A stretch of 64,000 nt of DNA from Saccharopolyspora erythraea NRRL 2338 (GTDB lineage Bacteria; Actinomycetota; Actinomycetes; Mycobacteriales; Pseudonocardiaceae). Shown here in pieces: positions 8,410 through 18,798 of this stretch. The stretch covers positions 1,973,584-2,037,583 of the forward strand of contig NC_009142.1 in assembly GCF_000062885.1 (NCBI RefSeq), read 5' to 3'. The translations under genes and the position numbers were made by a program. Numbering within the stretch: position 1 is the stretch's first letter; each line of letters opens with the position of its first letter. The notes below the pieces were generated by a model, which saw only the letters and a program-made list of their open reading frames with translations, was not told where the DNA came from and made no database searches.

Positions 8410-9197
8410 CGTGATCTCCCTCCGTCCCGGCGCCGGAGATCTACCGGCGCCCTCGATCCTGCTACGACCACCGGTGGCCCACTGGCTGTCAGGTCGGTGC
8501 TCGTTGGCTCCACTCTTGCAGACGCTTCAGCGGAAGTCAGTGTTCCCGTTGGGTGTGGCGACTGTCGTCACGTCGAAGCACCCGGTTGCAGCAACGGCGA
8601 TAGCGCAGAGTGGCCAACGGGCGGTGAAAGCCTTGTGACTAGGGGAAATCCGGCGGGTCAAGGTCGTCCGACGCGATCTCCGGCGCTCGCCGGTTCGCAC
8701 GGTGGGGTGTCTCTTGTCACATTTCGCCTGGTTCGGCGACTCGGCGTTCCGCTGTAGGCGAACAGGAATTTCCCGATCGTCGGAACGCTTCCGCTCGGTG
8801 ATCACGGCAACGATTTCCATCGTCCCGGCCCGAGAATCGCACGTTTCGTGGTTGCCCGCACACGTTGGGCGCACGAGTCGGCGCGGTCGCGCGACCGTCC
8901 AGCCGCACCACCGCGCCGGAAAGGATGGGAAGCGACGGGTGCGCCGCGTTCCCGCGTTCGGTTCGCGCAGGCCCTTCGGAGATCCGGGCGGACCGCGCAA
9001 CCGTCTAGCCGCGTGGAACACCCTCCGGAGTCCTGCACGGGAGCTGCCGACCGAACAGGCGGCATCCGCCCGGCTCTCCCAGGGGAATCGACATCCAGCC
9101 TCTGTTCATGTCCCGGCTCCTTCCTCACTCGCAGGACTCAGCTGGTACCGGTGAGACGCGTTGCGGCCGTCTCCGGTTCCACTGCGCGAGCAATCGG
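8410..9197. other. 788-base region without a recognisable gene
   Basis: Reading frames here show no sustained third-position GC bias or protein-like composition, and the open frames on both strands are rich in Arg, Pro and Ser, typical of shadows. A promoter for the DUF7455 gene should lie just above 8409. Two short similar stretches (around 8886-8902 and 8997-9013, GACCGTCCAGCCGC-like) may be remnants of a repeat. I see nothing else. Confidence 0.4.
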
Positions 9198-10127
9198 TCA
9201 CCCCTCGCGCACGAGCTTCGACCAACCCGGTCGCTCGGCCGACGGCTCCGCGACCCACCCGTTCGGCCACTTCCGCCTGCTCCCGTCGTCGTCGGAGGCC
9301 AGCGCCCCGGTGAGGACGGCGGTCGTGTGCTCCCCGAAGTCCACCGCACCCTCGAACGAGGTGCCCCGGAAGTTCGGTCCCTCGCCGTCGAAGGTGACGC
9401 GGCGGAAGTCGGCCAGACCGGTGAACCGCACGTTGCGGAAGTCCGCCGACCGATCGAAGGTGGTACCCCGGAACACGGCCGCGCCGTGGAAGCGCGCGTC
9501 GGCGAAGGAGGCCGTGCGCACGCGGCAGCGGGCGAAGGTGAAGGACCGCAGCCGGGCGCCGGAAAGGTTCAGCCGCACGTCCGGCCAGAACCGGGACGTC
9601 TCCTCGGGCCGCAGGTGCGCCGCAAGGACGCCCTGCGCGGTCTGGCGGACTTCCTCCTCCTGAGCGGCGTTCACATCGTCCTCCCGCGGCATGCGCAGGT
9701 AGGCGCAGATGAGGTCCACGATGGTCTGCCGGTGCTCCGGATGGCCCTGGGCCAGTCTCTCCAGCGCGAGGATCCCGGCGAGCCGCACAGGGGCCTTGTC
9801 GCTGCCCATCTGGTCGGCGGCCTTGCCGTAGAGCTCGGTCACGCGGGTCTCCGCGGCGTCGTGGTCGCGCTGCCGGAGGTCGAGCTCGGTGGCCCGCTGC
9901 CTGCGCGCCGCGAGCAACAGCCCGGCCGCGCCGCCACCGCCGACCACGATGCTGAACGCGGTGCGGATGATGTCCAGGCGCACGGAGGCGTTGGGGCCGC
10001 CCGAGCCGAGCAGCGACCAGAGCGTGACGATCGAGCCCGCGGCCAGCACGAGCAGACCCACGGCCCAGGCGACGATGGCACCGTTGGACAGCACCCGGTG
10101 CTCGTCCGCGGACGCTGAACGTCTCAC
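9198..10127 (-). CDS. pentapeptide-repeat membrane protein
   Basis: A 309-residue protein. Two transmembrane helices at about residues 15-35 and 57-75 are followed by a long helix (RQRATELDLRQRDHDAAETRV). A helical domain (APVRLAGILALERLAQ, then IVDLICAYLRMP) leads into a right-handed pentapeptide-repeat region from about residue 185 to 275, with units such as ASFADARF, AVFRG, ADFRNVRF and ADFRRVTF. The architecture is common in actinomycetes, but its role is not established. The gene stands alone on its strand. Confidence 0.85.
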   Translation of the reverse strand: MRRSASADEHRVLSNGAIVAWAVGLLVLAAGSIVTLWSLLGSGGPNASVRLDIIRTAFSIVVGGGGAAGLLLAARRQRATELDLRQRDHDAAETRVTELYGKAADQMGSDKAPVRLAGILALERLAQGHPEHRQTIVDLICAYLRMPREDDVNAAQEEEVRQTAQGVLAAHLRPEETSRFWPDVRLNLSGARLRSFTFARCRVRTASFADARFHGAAVFRGTTFDRSADFRNVRFTGLADFRRVTFDGEGPNFRGTSFEGAVDFGEHTTAVLTGALASDDDGSRRKWPNGWVAEPSAERPGWSKLVREG

Positions 10128-10257
10128 GCCTCACGATCCTGCCGCGATCGCCCGTCCACCGGTCCCGCCTCTCGGGCGAAGCCGCCGGCCCCGAACGCGA
10201 AGAAGGCGCCCGTCCCGGATCGCTCCGGGGCGGACGCCCTCCTCGCGTGCGAAGTGC

Positions 10258-11661
10258 TCAGTCCAGGTAGTCGCGCAGCACCTGCGACCGGGACGGATGC
10301 CTCAGCTTCGACATCGTCTTGGACTCGATCTGGCGGATCCGCTCGCGGGTCACGCCGTAGACCTGGCCGATCTCGTCCAGCGTGCGCGGCTGGCCGTCGG
10401 TGAGGCCGAAGCGCAGCCGCACCACGCCCGCCTCGCGCTCCGACAGCGTGGCCAGCACCGACTGGAGCTGGTCCTGCAGCAGCGTGAACGACACCGCGTC
10501 GACCGCGACGACCGCCTCGGAGTCCTCGATGAAGTCACCGAGCTGGCTGTCGCCCTCGTCGCCGATGGTCTGGTCCAGCGAGATGGGCTCCCGGGCGTAC
10601 TGCTGGATCTCCAGCACCTTCTCCGGGGTGATGTCCATTTCCTTGGCCAGCTCCTCCGGGGTGGGCTCGCGGCCCAGGTCCTGGAGCAGCTCGCGCTGGA
10701 TGCGACCGAGCTTGTTGATGACCTCCACCATGTGCACCGGGATGCGGATGGTGCGCGCCTGGTCGGCCATGGCCCGGGTGATGGCCTGCCGGATCCACCA
10801 GGTGGCGTAGGTCGAGAACTTGTAGCCCTTGGTGTAGTCGAACTTCTCCACGGCCCTGATGAGGCCGAGGTTGCCTTCCTGGATCAGGTCCAGGAACGCC
10901 ATGCCGCGGCCGGTGTAGCGCTTGGCGAGGCTGACCACGAGCCGGAGGTTGGCCTCCAGCAGGTGGTTCTTCGCCCGCTCACCGTCACGCACGATCCAGC
11001 GCAGGTCGCGCCGCATCTGCATGGCCAGGCGCTCTTCGGCCTCCTCGGCCTGGCGCAGCCGCTCGGCCGCGTAGAGGCCGGCCTCGATGCGCTTGGCCAG
11101 CTCGACCTCTTCCTCGGCGTTGAGCAGCGCCACCTTGCCGATCTGCTTGAGGTAGGCGCGGACCGAGTCGGCCGAGGCGGTGAGCTCGGCGTCCTTGCGG
11201 GCCTGCCGGAGAGCCTCGGACTCCTCCTCGTCCCACACGAAGTCCGAGTCGGCCTTGCCGTCCTCGTCCTCGGGAACGGTGGGCTCCTCCGGGATCTCCA
11301 CCTCGACCTCGGCGAGGTCGGCGACATCGGGAGACGTCAGATCGGTCTCGATCGGTTCGTCGATCTCCATGCTCTCGCCGCTGCCCTTGGCCGAGGCCCC
11401 CTTCGCCGACTTGGCCGAAGAGGTCTTGGCGCCCTTCTTCGCCGCCGGCTTGGCCGCGGTCTTGCGGGCGGTCGACTTGGTGCCGGCCGGGCTCTTGGCC
11501 GCAGAACTCTTGGCCGTGGTCTTGCGCGTCGAGGTGGCCTGCTTGGTCTCCTCGGCGTCGGAGGCCGCGGCGTTCGCCTGGGTCTGGGCCGACTGGGACT
11601 GGGCACCGCCAGAGTTTGCAGCGGAGCTGGAGCGTCGGGTTGCGGTTTCTGCGGCTGCCAC
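10258..11661 (-). CDS. sigA: principal RNA polymerase sigma factor (RpoD/SigA/HrdB)
   Basis: A 467-residue group 1 sigma-70 factor. A Lys/Ala/Ser-rich N-terminal region 1.1 (about residues 1-110) is followed by an acidic linker, then region 1.2 ([11 protein letters not shown]), region 2 ([50 protein letters not shown]), region 3 ([12 protein letters not shown]) and region 4 ([34 protein letters not shown]). The chosen start is the GTG at 11659-11661 ([10 protein letters not shown]); the open frame extends further upstream but loses its composition. It controls housekeeping transcription and lies next to ppgK on the same strand, as in mycobacteria. Confidence 0.95.
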   Translation of the reverse strand: MAAAETATRRSSSAANSGGAQSQSAQTQANAAASDAEETKQATSTRKTTAKSSAAKSPAGTKSTARKTAAKPAAKKGAKTSSAKSAKGASAKGSGESMEIDEPIETDLTSPDVADLAEVEVEIPEEPTVPEDEDGKADSDFVWDEEESEALRQARKDAELTASADSVRAYLKQIGKVALLNAEEEVELAKRIEAGLYAAERLRQAEEAEERLAMQMRRDLRWIVRDGERAKNHLLEANLRLVVSLAKRYTGRGMAFLDLIQEGNLGLIRAVEKFDYTKGYKFSTYATWWIRQAITRAMADQARTIRIPVHMVEVINKLGRIQRELLQDLGREPTPEELAKEMDITPEKVLEIQQYAREPISLDQTIGDEGDSQLGDFIEDSEAVVAVDAVSFTLLQDQLQSVLATLSEREAGVVRLRFGLTDGQPRTLDEIGQVYGVTRERIRQIESKTMSKLRHPSRSQVLRDYLD

Positions 11662-11902
11662 GTACGCCCTTTCGCGACGGTCGATCAGGGCTGGCCGGAG
11701 GGCGCGAAACCTCGGCCGCCAAAGGTCGGGGACAACCCACCCTGACCGAAATCCTCCCGGACGGCACGTGAGCTGCGCTTGCGAACTCGTCCGGCGGCCT
11801 CGGATCAGGTGGGCCGTGTTCCATTGTAACTGCGATGGACGAGTGCGGTTCCGCTGCAAGGCGGAGCCGCCCCGCCCCCGGGCACTGGAGAGTGCTGGTC
11901 CC

Positions 11903-12664
<762 letters not shown>

Positions 12665-12733
12665 GGCTGACCCTTCCTATTCGATTCAGACGAAGGTGTG
12701 CAGACCTTAACCGTGTTGTGTTGCGATGTGTTC

Positions 12734-13552
12734 GTGGGATTGGCAAATGAGCTCGACGTGGAAACCCTTCGCACCGTAGCGGTGCAGGTCGCGAGCCAGG
12801 CGGCGGATCTGGCGCGCACGGTGCGTGACGAGGCGGTGACGGACGGTACGGTCGACACCAAGAGCGCCGAGACCGACGTCGTCACCGCGGGCGACCGGGC
12901 GGCCGAACGCCTGGTCCGGGAGCGGCTGGCCGAGCTGCGGCCGGGGGAGGGCGTCCTCGGCGAGGAGGAGGGCGGGGAACACGCCCTGGACGGCCTGCGC
13001 TGGGTCGTCGACCCGATCGACGGCACGGTCAACTACCTCTACGGCTTCCCCTGGTACGCGGTGTCGCTGGCGGCGCAGGTCGACGGGCGCTCGGTCGCCG
13101 GCGCGGTCGTGGAACCGGCCTCCGGCCGGGTGTGGAGCGCCGCGCTGGGGCACGGGGCGTACCTGGGCGATCGGCGGCTGCGGGTCTCCGGCGCCGAGCG
13201 CCTCGACCTGGCCCTGATCGGCACCGGCTTCGCCTACAAGGTGGAGCGGCGCCGGGAACAGGCCGCGACGGTCGGCAAGCTGCTGGCGGAGGTCCGCGAC
13301 ATCCGGCGCAGCGGGTCGGCCGCGCTCGACCTGTGCGCGGTGGCGGCCGGCTGGCTCGACGGCTACTACGAGCGCGGGCTCAACCGGTGGGACTGGGCGG
13401 CCGGGGCGCTCATCGCGGCGGAGGCGGGCGCCGAGCTGCGGCTGCCCTTCCCGGACACCGACGACGGTCTCGGCGACGGGACGATCCTCTGCGTGACGCC
13501 GGGTATCGGAACGGCCCTCAAGGACGCCCTGCGCCGCTCCGGCGGGGCCTGA
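12734..13552 (+). CDS. suhB: inositol monophosphatase family protein (SuhB-like)
   Basis: A Mg-dependent phosphatase of about 272 residues. The metal-binding motifs are GEEEGG near residue 77, DPIDGTVNY near 95 (WVVDPIDGT), and WDWAAGALIAAEAG near 225. The start is uncertain: GTG at 12734 (VGLANELDVE) gives the usual family length, and GTG at 12698 in the same frame would add 12 atypical Cys-rich residues. It is the Rv2701c counterpart, acting on inositol phosphate or a related sugar phosphate. Confidence 0.88.
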   Translation: MGLANELDVETLRTVAVQVASQAADLARTVRDEAVTDGTVDTKSAETDVVTAGDRAAERLVRERLAELRPGEGVLGEEEGGEHALDGLRWVVDPIDGTVNYLYGFPWYAVSLAAQVDGRSVAGAVVEPASGRVWSAALGHGAYLGDRRLRVSGAERLDLALIGTGFAYKVERRREQAATVGKLLAEVRDIRRSGSAALDLCAVAAGWLDGYYERGLNRWDWAAGALIAAEAGAELRLPFPDTDDGLGDGTILCVTPGIGTALKDALRRSGGA

Positions 13553-13570
13553 CGATGTTTCAGAAGTGGT

Positions 13571-13610
13571 GCCTGTCGATTCCGGTGGCGGAACCTCAGG
13601 CGCCCTCCGG
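13571..13610. repeat. copy of a dispersed GGTGGCGGAACCTC repeat
   Basis: GGTGGCGGAACCTC followed by a GC-rich tail recurs at 49374-49400 with three differences over 27 bases. Both lie just after a stop codon. The rest of 13553-13806 shows no gene. Confidence 0.5.
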
Positions 13611-13806
13611 ACCCGGGAGCTTTTCTCGCGTAGTTCCCATACGCCGCGAAAAGCCGTCCCCGCTCGAACGCTTCTGAGAACCCGCGGCGGTGCGGGCTGG
13701 GCCTCGCACCGCAAGCGGCTGACGCCGCTCATGAACGGGTCCTGGGCGGCCCAGCGGCGCGCGGAGGTCCCGCGGCTCCGACCGGACGACCGCGGAAGCA
13801 CAACGA

Positions 13807-13850
13807 CGTGGAGGGGCCCGGTCACCCGCGGGTGACCGGGCCCCTCCACG
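13807..13850. terminator. 44-base perfect palindrome, bidirectional terminator
   Basis: A 21-bp perfect stem (13807-13827 with 13830-13850) is separated by only GC, so the whole 44 bases read the same on both strands. It sits between the convergent phosphatase and Cei genes, ending 15 bases before the Cei stop. Confidence 0.8.
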
Positions 13851-13865
13851 TCTCCGGTGACCGGC

Positions 13866-14561
13866 TCAGCAGTGCACGTCGCGCGCGGCGACGAGCAGTG
13901 CGGGATCGATCGACGGCGGGCTGACCTCCTGCTGGGTGCCGCCCGCGCTGTCCCGCTGGGGAACCCAGTGCTCCAGCTCCTGGAGCACCTGCTTGGCCTC
14001 CGCGGTGGTCTTGATGTCGTCGAACTTCGACCCAAGGGCGAAGTCGACGCCCGGGTCCTGGCGCTCGTCGCGCACGAGCTGCGCGCAGGGTGCGATGAGG
14101 CTGAGCGTGCGGGCCGCGTTGACCCCGGCCGCGCCGAACCGGATCTGGCCGTGGCAGTTCAGGTCGTAGTTCGGGTACACCGGGTCGTTGTCCGGGTCGC
14201 CGCCCTTGGCGAAACCGAGCCCGCTGAGCTCGTTGCTGATCAGCGACGCCTGCCTGCTCTCGCCGTTGCCGTTGAGGACCCGCACCCGGATGTCCTGCGG
14301 GGGGATCGGCGGTGTCTGGTCGAGGGAGTTGCGCGGCAGCATCTTGCCCAGCGGGGCGTACGGCTCCTCACCGGGAGCCGGCGGCGCGGTCGGCGCGCCG
14401 GGCGGACTGCAGGCCGTCGCGGTCTCGATGTCCTCGACGCCCTCGAAGATCCTGGTCCACAGCACCCCCGACAGCACCACCAGCGCGGCCAGCACCAGCA
14501 GCGCGGGCACCGGCCGCCGCCGTCGGTACCGGGGGCCGCGCCGACCCCACCTCGCGCTCAC
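13866..14561 (-). CDS. cei: envelope integrity protein Cei (LytR C-terminal domain)
   Basis: About 231 residues. A basic N-terminus and one transmembrane helix (PALLVLAALVVLSGVLW, about residues 18-35) are followed by a Pro-rich linker and a LytR_C domain (DIRVRVLNGNGESRQASLISNELSGLGF). Cysteines near residues 51, 136, 158 and at the end suggest extracytoplasmic disulfides. It is the Rv2700 counterpart, which is needed for cell envelope integrity. The GTG at 14559-14561 follows an AGGAG; a GTG 18 bases upstream is possible. Confidence 0.87.
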   Translation of the reverse strand: MSARWGRRGPRYRRRRPVPALLVLAALVVLSGVLWTRIFEGVEDIETATACSPPGAPTAPPAPGEEPYAPLGKMLPRNSLDQTPPIPPQDIRVRVLNGNGESRQASLISNELSGLGFAKGGDPDNDPVYPNYDLNCHGQIRFGAAGVNAARTLSLIAPCAQLVRDERQDPGVDFALGSKFDDIKTTAEAKQVLQELEHWVPQRDSAGGTQQEVSPPSIDPALLVAARDVHC

Positions 14562-15046
14562 GGCAGCCACTCCTGCCACCCTCCCCTTGACGTTCGCCGG
14601 TCCCGCCGATCTTGGCGTCCTGCTCGGATCAGCCTAGGCGCTGGCGCTCGCCCGCGCGGTGCCGGACCGGCCGTCGTATCGCACTTGTTGCCGATCAGGG
14701 CGAATTCACCGGCCGCACCCGAAACGCGCACCCCAGCGCCCGTCCGGGTGGTTCCAGGGCGCTCCCACGCGGCGGCGTCGCACCTGCTCCGTCGATCTTG
14801 CCGGGTTGCCCCACTGCCGCCAACACCACACCTACGGGTGACCCGGTGCGTGCGGCCGTGTCGTATGAGCTACCCTCTCGGCGCCTCCCGCAGTGATGAG
14901 TGAGGCGAATCGCTCGTTTCGGGGGAATCAACGCGTTGCGCCAGCGAGATCGCCGTCACTCTCCCCTGCGGGCACAAATCCGGGCCCTGGGACGTTTACC
15001 AGCGGCACACCATTGCAGTCTCCACATATCGCAGGGGTGAAACACG
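14562..15046. other. 485-base region between Cei and DUF4193 genes
   Basis: The flanking genes are divergent, so both promoters should lie here. No frame has the codon bias of a gene. The AT-richer stretch at about 14990-15040, just before the DUF4193 start, is the likeliest promoter zone, though no clear -35/-10 pair stands out. Confidence 0.4.
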
Positions 15047-15349
15047 ATGGCGACCGACTACGACGCTCCGCGCCGCAGCGAGTCCGACGAGATGGCGGAG
15101 GACTCGCTGGAGGAGCTCAAGGCGCGGCGCAACACGGAGCAATCCGGCGTCGTCGACGAGGACGAAGGGGCGATCGCGGAGAACTTCGAGCTCCCGGGCG
15201 CCGACCTTTCCGGTGAGGAGATGACCGTCAAGGTCCTCCCGAAGCAGGCTGACGAGTTCACCTGCGCCAGTTGCTTCCTGGTGCACCACCGCAGCCGGCT
15301 CGCCGAAGAGCGCAACGGCCAGCTGATCTGCCGCGACTGCGCGGCCTGA
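15047..15349 (+). CDS. DUF4193 zinc-ribbon-like protein
   Basis: A 100-residue acidic protein starting MATDYDAPR, with a C-terminal pair of cysteine motifs ([15 protein letters not shown] and LICRDCAA) that form a likely zinc ribbon. It is the Rv2699c counterpart and highly conserved in actinobacteria, of unknown function. RNA polymerase or ribosome association is often suspected for such proteins, but nothing here shows it. A strong hairpin follows the stop. Confidence 0.9.
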   Translation: MATDYDAPRRSESDEMAEDSLEELKARRNTEQSGVVDEDEGAIAENFELPGADLSGEEMTVKVLPKQADEFTCASCFLVHHRSRLAEERNGQLICRDCAA

Positions 15350-15379
15350 GCCCGCGTCCCGCGCCGATAGCAAAAGCGG

Positions 15380-15423
15380 AAAAATCACTGGGCACACGCG
15401 ACGGCGTGTGCCCAGTGATTTTT
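15380..15423. terminator. strong bidirectional intrinsic terminator
   Basis: A 20-bp perfect stem (15380-15399 with 15404-15423), loop GACG. One side starts with AAAAA and the other ends with TTTTT, so either strand yields a hairpin with a terminal U-run. It separates the convergent DUF4193 and DUF3093 genes. Confidence 0.9.
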
Positions 15424-15438
15424 CGCGTCCGGTTCCCC

Positions 15439-15951
15439 TCAGGCGGTGGGGTGGCCCAGCGCCGCGGCGAGCTTCTCCGGCCTGCGCGTGCTGACGATCC
15501 AGTAGGGGGTCGGGTCGTCCGGGTCGTCCAGCCAGACCCGCACCGAGGTCGGCACCCACGCGCGGTGCAGCACGTACGCCGCCGGGTCCAGGTCCGGACC
15601 GAGGGTGCGCCGCTTGTCCCGGCCGGGCACGACCTCGACGTCCTCGACGAAGCGCAACGGCAGGTGCGCCTCGCCCGCCCACAGCTCGCCGTCGCGCACC
15701 TCGACCCTCGTACGGCCGAGCCAGAGGGGGATGGCGATCGCCAGCGGCACCAGCACGACGTACGGCAGCCACGCGCGCACGCCCGGGTAACCCATGTGCA
15801 CCTGGGCGGCCATCAGCACGGCGCCGATCACCGGCAGCGGCCACGTCCACCACGACGCGTAGAGCCGCTCGCGGAACTCCGGACAGCCCTTCTCGTTCCC
15901 CTGACCGGGGGTGTCCCCGGCGGGACCGGCTGCTTCTGCGCTCTTCTGCAC
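15439..15951 (-). CDS. DUF3093 membrane protein
   Basis: A 170-residue protein. Two transmembrane helices near residues 35-52 and 57-76 are followed by a soluble beta-rich domain with [18 protein letters not shown] and [14 protein letters not shown]. It is the Rv2698 counterpart, of unknown function. The start is taken as the GTG at 15949-15951 (VQKSAEAAG); the spacing to the divergent dut start is only 24 bases, so their promoters must overlap. Confidence 0.85.
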   Translation of the reverse strand: MQKSAEAAGPAGDTPGQGNEKGCPEFRERLYASWWTWPLPVIGAVLMAAQVHMGYPGVRAWLPYVVLVPLAIAIPLWLGRTRVEVRDGELWAGEAHLPLRFVEDVEVVPGRDKRRTLGPDLDPAAYVLHRAWVPTSVRVWLDDPDDPTPYWIVSTRRPEKLAAALGHPTA

Positions 15952-15975
15952 GTCTTCAGGGTAGTCTCGCCGCCC

Positions 15976-16470
15976 GTGCCGAACGTGAAGGTCCTGCTGA
16001 CCCGACTCGACCCCGATGTCCCGATCCCGTCCTACGCCGAACCCGGCGACGCGGGAGCCGACCTGGTCACCACCAGCGATCTGACCCTCCAACCGGGCGA
16101 ACGAGCCCTCGTGGGCACCGGCGTCGCGGTGGCGCTGCCGGAGGGCTACGCCGGATTCGTGCACCCCCGGTCCGGGCTTGCCGCCCGCGCGGGCTTGAGC
16201 GTGGTCAACGCGCCTGGAACCGTGGACTCCGGGTACCGCGGTGAGATCAAGGTCTGCCTGATCAACCATGATCGGGCCGTGCCGCTGACGCTCCGGCGGG
16301 GCGACCGCATCGCCCAGCTCGTCGTGCAGAAGGTCGAGCACGCCGACTTCGAGGAGGTCGACGCGCTGCCGGAGTCGCAACGGGGTGCCGGGGGGTACGG
16401 ATCCACCGGCGGGCACGAGGTGCTGGCGGTTCCGGCGGAGGCCGGAGCCGATCACAGGACGGAGGTCTGA
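15976..16470 (+). CDS. dut: dUTP diphosphatase
   Basis: A 164-residue trimeric-type dUTPase that hydrolyses dUTP to dUMP and pyrophosphate, keeping uracil out of DNA. Conserved motifs in order: 1 AGDAGADL, 2 HPRSGLAAR, 3 [15 protein letters not shown], 4 RIAQLVV, and 5 the C-terminal GAGGYGSTG that closes over the nucleotide. The start is the GTG at 15976 (VPNVKVLL). DUF3710 begins three bases after its stop, so they form an operon. Confidence 0.95.
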   Translation: MPNVKVLLTRLDPDVPIPSYAEPGDAGADLVTTSDLTLQPGERALVGTGVAVALPEGYAGFVHPRSGLAARAGLSVVNAPGTVDSGYRGEIKVCLINHDRAVPLTLRRGDRIAQLVVQKVEHADFEEVDALPESQRGAGGYGSTGGHEVLAVPAEAGADHRTEV

Positions 16471-16473
16471 GGG

Positions 16474-17127
16474 ATGTTCGGATGGGGCCGTCGACGGCGG
16501 GCCGCGGACGACGCGGGCGACGAGCCGTTCGGCGACGAACCGATCGTCGACGAGACCGGGGAGTCCGCCGGCCACGGCCCGTACGACGAGGCCGACGCGC
16601 CCGACGACGGTGTCGAGCGGCTCGACCTCGGCTCGGTGCGGGTGCCGGTGCCCGAAGGCGGGCAGCTGCAGGTGGAGGTGGACCCCTCCGGGCCGGTCCG
16701 GGCGGTGCACATGGTCACCCAGTTCGGCAGGCTGACGGTCAGCGCCTTCGCCGCGCCGAAGACCAGCCCGCTGTGGCCGGAGGTGAGCAAGGAGCTCGCC
16801 GACCAATTGCGCAAGGACGGGGCCCGGGTGCACAGCGAGGGCGGTGACTGGGGACCGGAGCTGGTCGCGGACTCGCCCAAGGCCGCGCTGCGGTTCGTGG
16901 GCGTGGACGGGCCGCGGTGGCTGGTGCGCGGGGTGGCGGCCGGTCCGCCCGAGCACGCCAAGGACTGCGCGAAGCTGCTCTACGCGGTGCTGGACGAGAC
17001 CGTCGTGGTGCGCGGTGACGACCCGCTGCCGGTGCGCACCCCGCTGCCGATCCAGCTCCCGGAGGCGATCGCCAGGCACATCCAGCAGGCGCAGCAGCAA
17101 CAGCAGGACGGTCCGCAGCAGGGCTAG
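16474..17127 (+). CDS. DUF3710 protein
   Basis: A 217-residue protein, the counterpart of Rv2696c. An N-terminal basic patch and an acidic, low-complexity stretch to about residue 45 precede the conserved domain (LDLGSVRVPVPEGGQLQVEV, HMVTQFGRLTVSAFAAPK). A Gln-rich tail closes it. The function is unknown. It follows dut by three bases in most actinobacteria, which suggests a shared regulation rather than a shared reaction. Confidence 0.9.
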   Translation: MFGWGRRRRAADDAGDEPFGDEPIVDETGESAGHGPYDEADAPDDGVERLDLGSVRVPVPEGGQLQVEVDPSGPVRAVHMVTQFGRLTVSAFAAPKTSPLWPEVSKELADQLRKDGARVHSEGGDWGPELVADSPKAALRFVGVDGPRWLVRGVAAGPPEHAKDCAKLLYAVLDETVVVRGDDPLPVRTPLPIQLPEAIARHIQQAQQQQQDGPQQG

Positions 17128-17156
17128 TCCCGCGGGCGCGGCGGCGCCGGAAACGG

Positions 17157-17180
17157 GTCGGCCGGGGGTTCCCGGCCGAC
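17157..17180 (+). terminator. hairpin terminator after DUF3710
   Basis: A 10-bp perfect stem GTCGGCCGGG / CCCGGCCGAC with loop GGTT, 29 bases after the stop codon of the dut operon. Confidence 0.7.
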
Positions 17181-17591
17181 AGGCCGCCGCCGTGCCCAAC
17201 GCGTACGACTGGGGGCTCTGGCTCCTGCGCGGCCTAGCTCATCCACCTGGGGGTGTGCGGGCCCTGCCGGAACCGCGCTGGGCAGCCGCCGGAGCCGAGG
17301 ACGGCAGAATTCGCGCCCGATGCCGGGCGGGCTGACCCCGCGCGCCGAGCGGGACTGCTACGGCACGTGGGCTCGGACTCACTCCCGCGCAGGGTCTTGC
17401 GGACCACCCGCGTCCGCGCGATGGTCGTGCGCGCCGCGAGCTGCGCGGGACCCCTCGCGTGATCGGAAAATGATCCGATCGTGGGGTCAAGGTCCAATTG
17501 TCGCCGGGCTGGCGACCCTCCGGTTCGCAGCGGGCTACGCTGGAGTCGGACGGGCTGCGAAGTCGAGCCCCGAAGCGCACGGGAGCGCTAG
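17181..17591. other. 411-base region before the OB-fold gene
   Basis: No frame shows coding bias. A small inverted repeat, GATCGGA-N6-TCCGATC, spans 17461-17480. It could be an operator or part of the promoter of the OB-fold/DUF3159 pair, but this is a guess. Confidence 0.35.
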
Positions 17592-17969
17592 ATGAGCAAG
17601 ACAGGGAGCGGCTACTGGCGTCGCCTCCTACACCGTCTGACCAGCGACGTCGGTCAGCTCGACGCCGACGACCTCTCCGAGCGTTCGCAGGAGGCAGGCG
17701 CCCAGCGGGCCTGCGACTGCAAGTGCGGCGAGGAGGCCGTGGTGCTCGGGAGGGTGCGCAGCGTGGGCGTGTCGCCCAAGGCGTCCGCGCCGACGCTGGA
17801 AGCCGAGTTGTTCGACGGCACCGACGGCGTCACCCTCGTGTGGCTGGGCCGGCGCCGGATCACCGGCATCGAGCCCGGGCGCACCATCAAGGCCAGCGGC
17901 CGCATCGCGGTGCGCGAGGGTCGCAAGGTGCTTTACAACCCCTACTACGAGCTGCAGAACACCGCATGA
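17592..17969 (+). CDS. OB-fold nucleic acid binding protein
   Basis: A 125-residue protein, the Rv2694c counterpart. After a helical N-terminus with a C-D-C-K-C cluster, residues 50-120 form an OB fold: AVVLGRVRSVGVSP, LEAELFDGTDGVTLVWLGRR, GRTIKASGRIAVREGR, LYNPYYEL. This resembles the tRNA-binding and RecG-like OB domains. The ligand is unknown. Its TGA overlaps the DUF3159 ATG by four bases (ATGA), which indicates translational coupling. Confidence 0.87.
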   Translation: MSKTGSGYWRRLLHRLTSDVGQLDADDLSERSQEAGAQRACDCKCGEEAVVLGRVRSVGVSPKASAPTLEAELFDGTDGVTLVWLGRRRITGIEPGRTIKASGRIAVREGRKVLYNPYYELQNTA

Positions 17970-18724
17970 GCGACAGCAACGCATCGGCGGCCTCCGGAGG
18001 CCACCGCCCAGCCGGCGTGGAGCCGGCCGACACCACCGGACCGGCGCCCGATCCCTCCGAGGACCGGGTGCAAGAGGCCGAGAAGACGATGCTCGAGCAG
18101 ATGGGCGGCGTCAGCGGTCTCGCCTACTCCGCCGTCCCGATCGTCGTGTTCGTCGTGATCAGCACGCTGGCCAGCCTCATGGTCGCGATCTGGTCGGCGA
18201 TCGGGGTCGCGCTCGCGATCGCCGTGGTGCGGCTGGTGCGCAAGGAGCCGCTGCAGCCGGCCATCTCCGGCGTGATCGGGGTGGCGGTGTGCTCGTTCAT
18301 CGCCTACCGGTCCGGGGAGGCCAAGGGCTTCTTCCTGCTGGGCATCTGGACCAGCCTGGTCTACGGCGGGGTGTTCCTGGTGTCGATCGTGGCCCGCTGG
18401 CCGCTGGTCGGCGTGGCGTGGTCGGCGCTGAACGGGCTCGGGTTCTCCTGGCGCAAGCACCGCAGGGCGATGCTCGGCTACGACCTGGCGACCCTGGCCT
18501 GGACGGTGGTGTTCGCGGCGAAGTTCGTGGTGCAGCAGTGGCTCTACGTCTCCGACGAGACCGGCTGGCTGGCCTTCGCCCGGATCGCGATGGGCTACCC
18601 GCTGACCGGGCTCGCGCTGCTCGTCACGGTGTGGGCGGTGCGCCGGGCCTCGAAGGTCGCGGAGGAGACCGCCGAGGCCGAACGCGCCGATCCGGCGCTG
18701 CGCTCCAACCCCGCATCGAGCTGA
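17966..18724 (+). CDS. DUF3159 integral membrane protein
   Basis: A 252-residue protein with about six transmembrane helices. An N-terminal polar tail of about 45 residues is followed by GLAYSAVPIVVFVVISTLAS, then paired helices and the conserved FSWRKHRRAMLGYDLATLAW near residue 155. It is the Rv2693c counterpart; a transport role is plausible but unproven. It is translationally coupled to the OB-fold protein and precedes the potassium-related genes in the conserved block. Confidence 0.87.
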   Translation: MSDSNASAASGGHRPAGVEPADTTGPAPDPSEDRVQEAEKTMLEQMGGVSGLAYSAVPIVVFVVISTLASLMVAIWSAIGVALAIAVVRLVRKEPLQPAISGVIGVAVCSFIAYRSGEAKGFFLLGIWTSLVYGGVFLVSIVARWPLVGVAWSALNGLGFSWRKHRRAMLGYDLATLAWTVVFAAKFVVQQWLYVSDETGWLAFARIAMGYPLTGLALLVTVWAVRRASKVAEETAEAERADPALRSNPASS

Positions 18725-18745
18725 CAGCTCTGGCAGAAGAATCGG

Positions 18746-18782
18746 AGCCGGTGCGCCTCCCGGACGGGTAGGCGCATCGGCT
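18746..18782. terminator. bidirectional hairpin terminator
   Basis: A 13-bp stem, AGCCGGTGCGCCT with AGGCGCATCGGCT (one G-U), between the convergent DUF3159 and TrkA-type genes. Confidence 0.7.
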
Positions 18783-18798
18783 TCGTCGTCTTTTCGGC

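Noticed and set aside
8410-9197. Arg/Pro-rich open frames between DUF7455 and the pentapeptide gene
   Set aside because: No sustained GC3 bias, no ribosome binding site and no recognisable motif on either strand.
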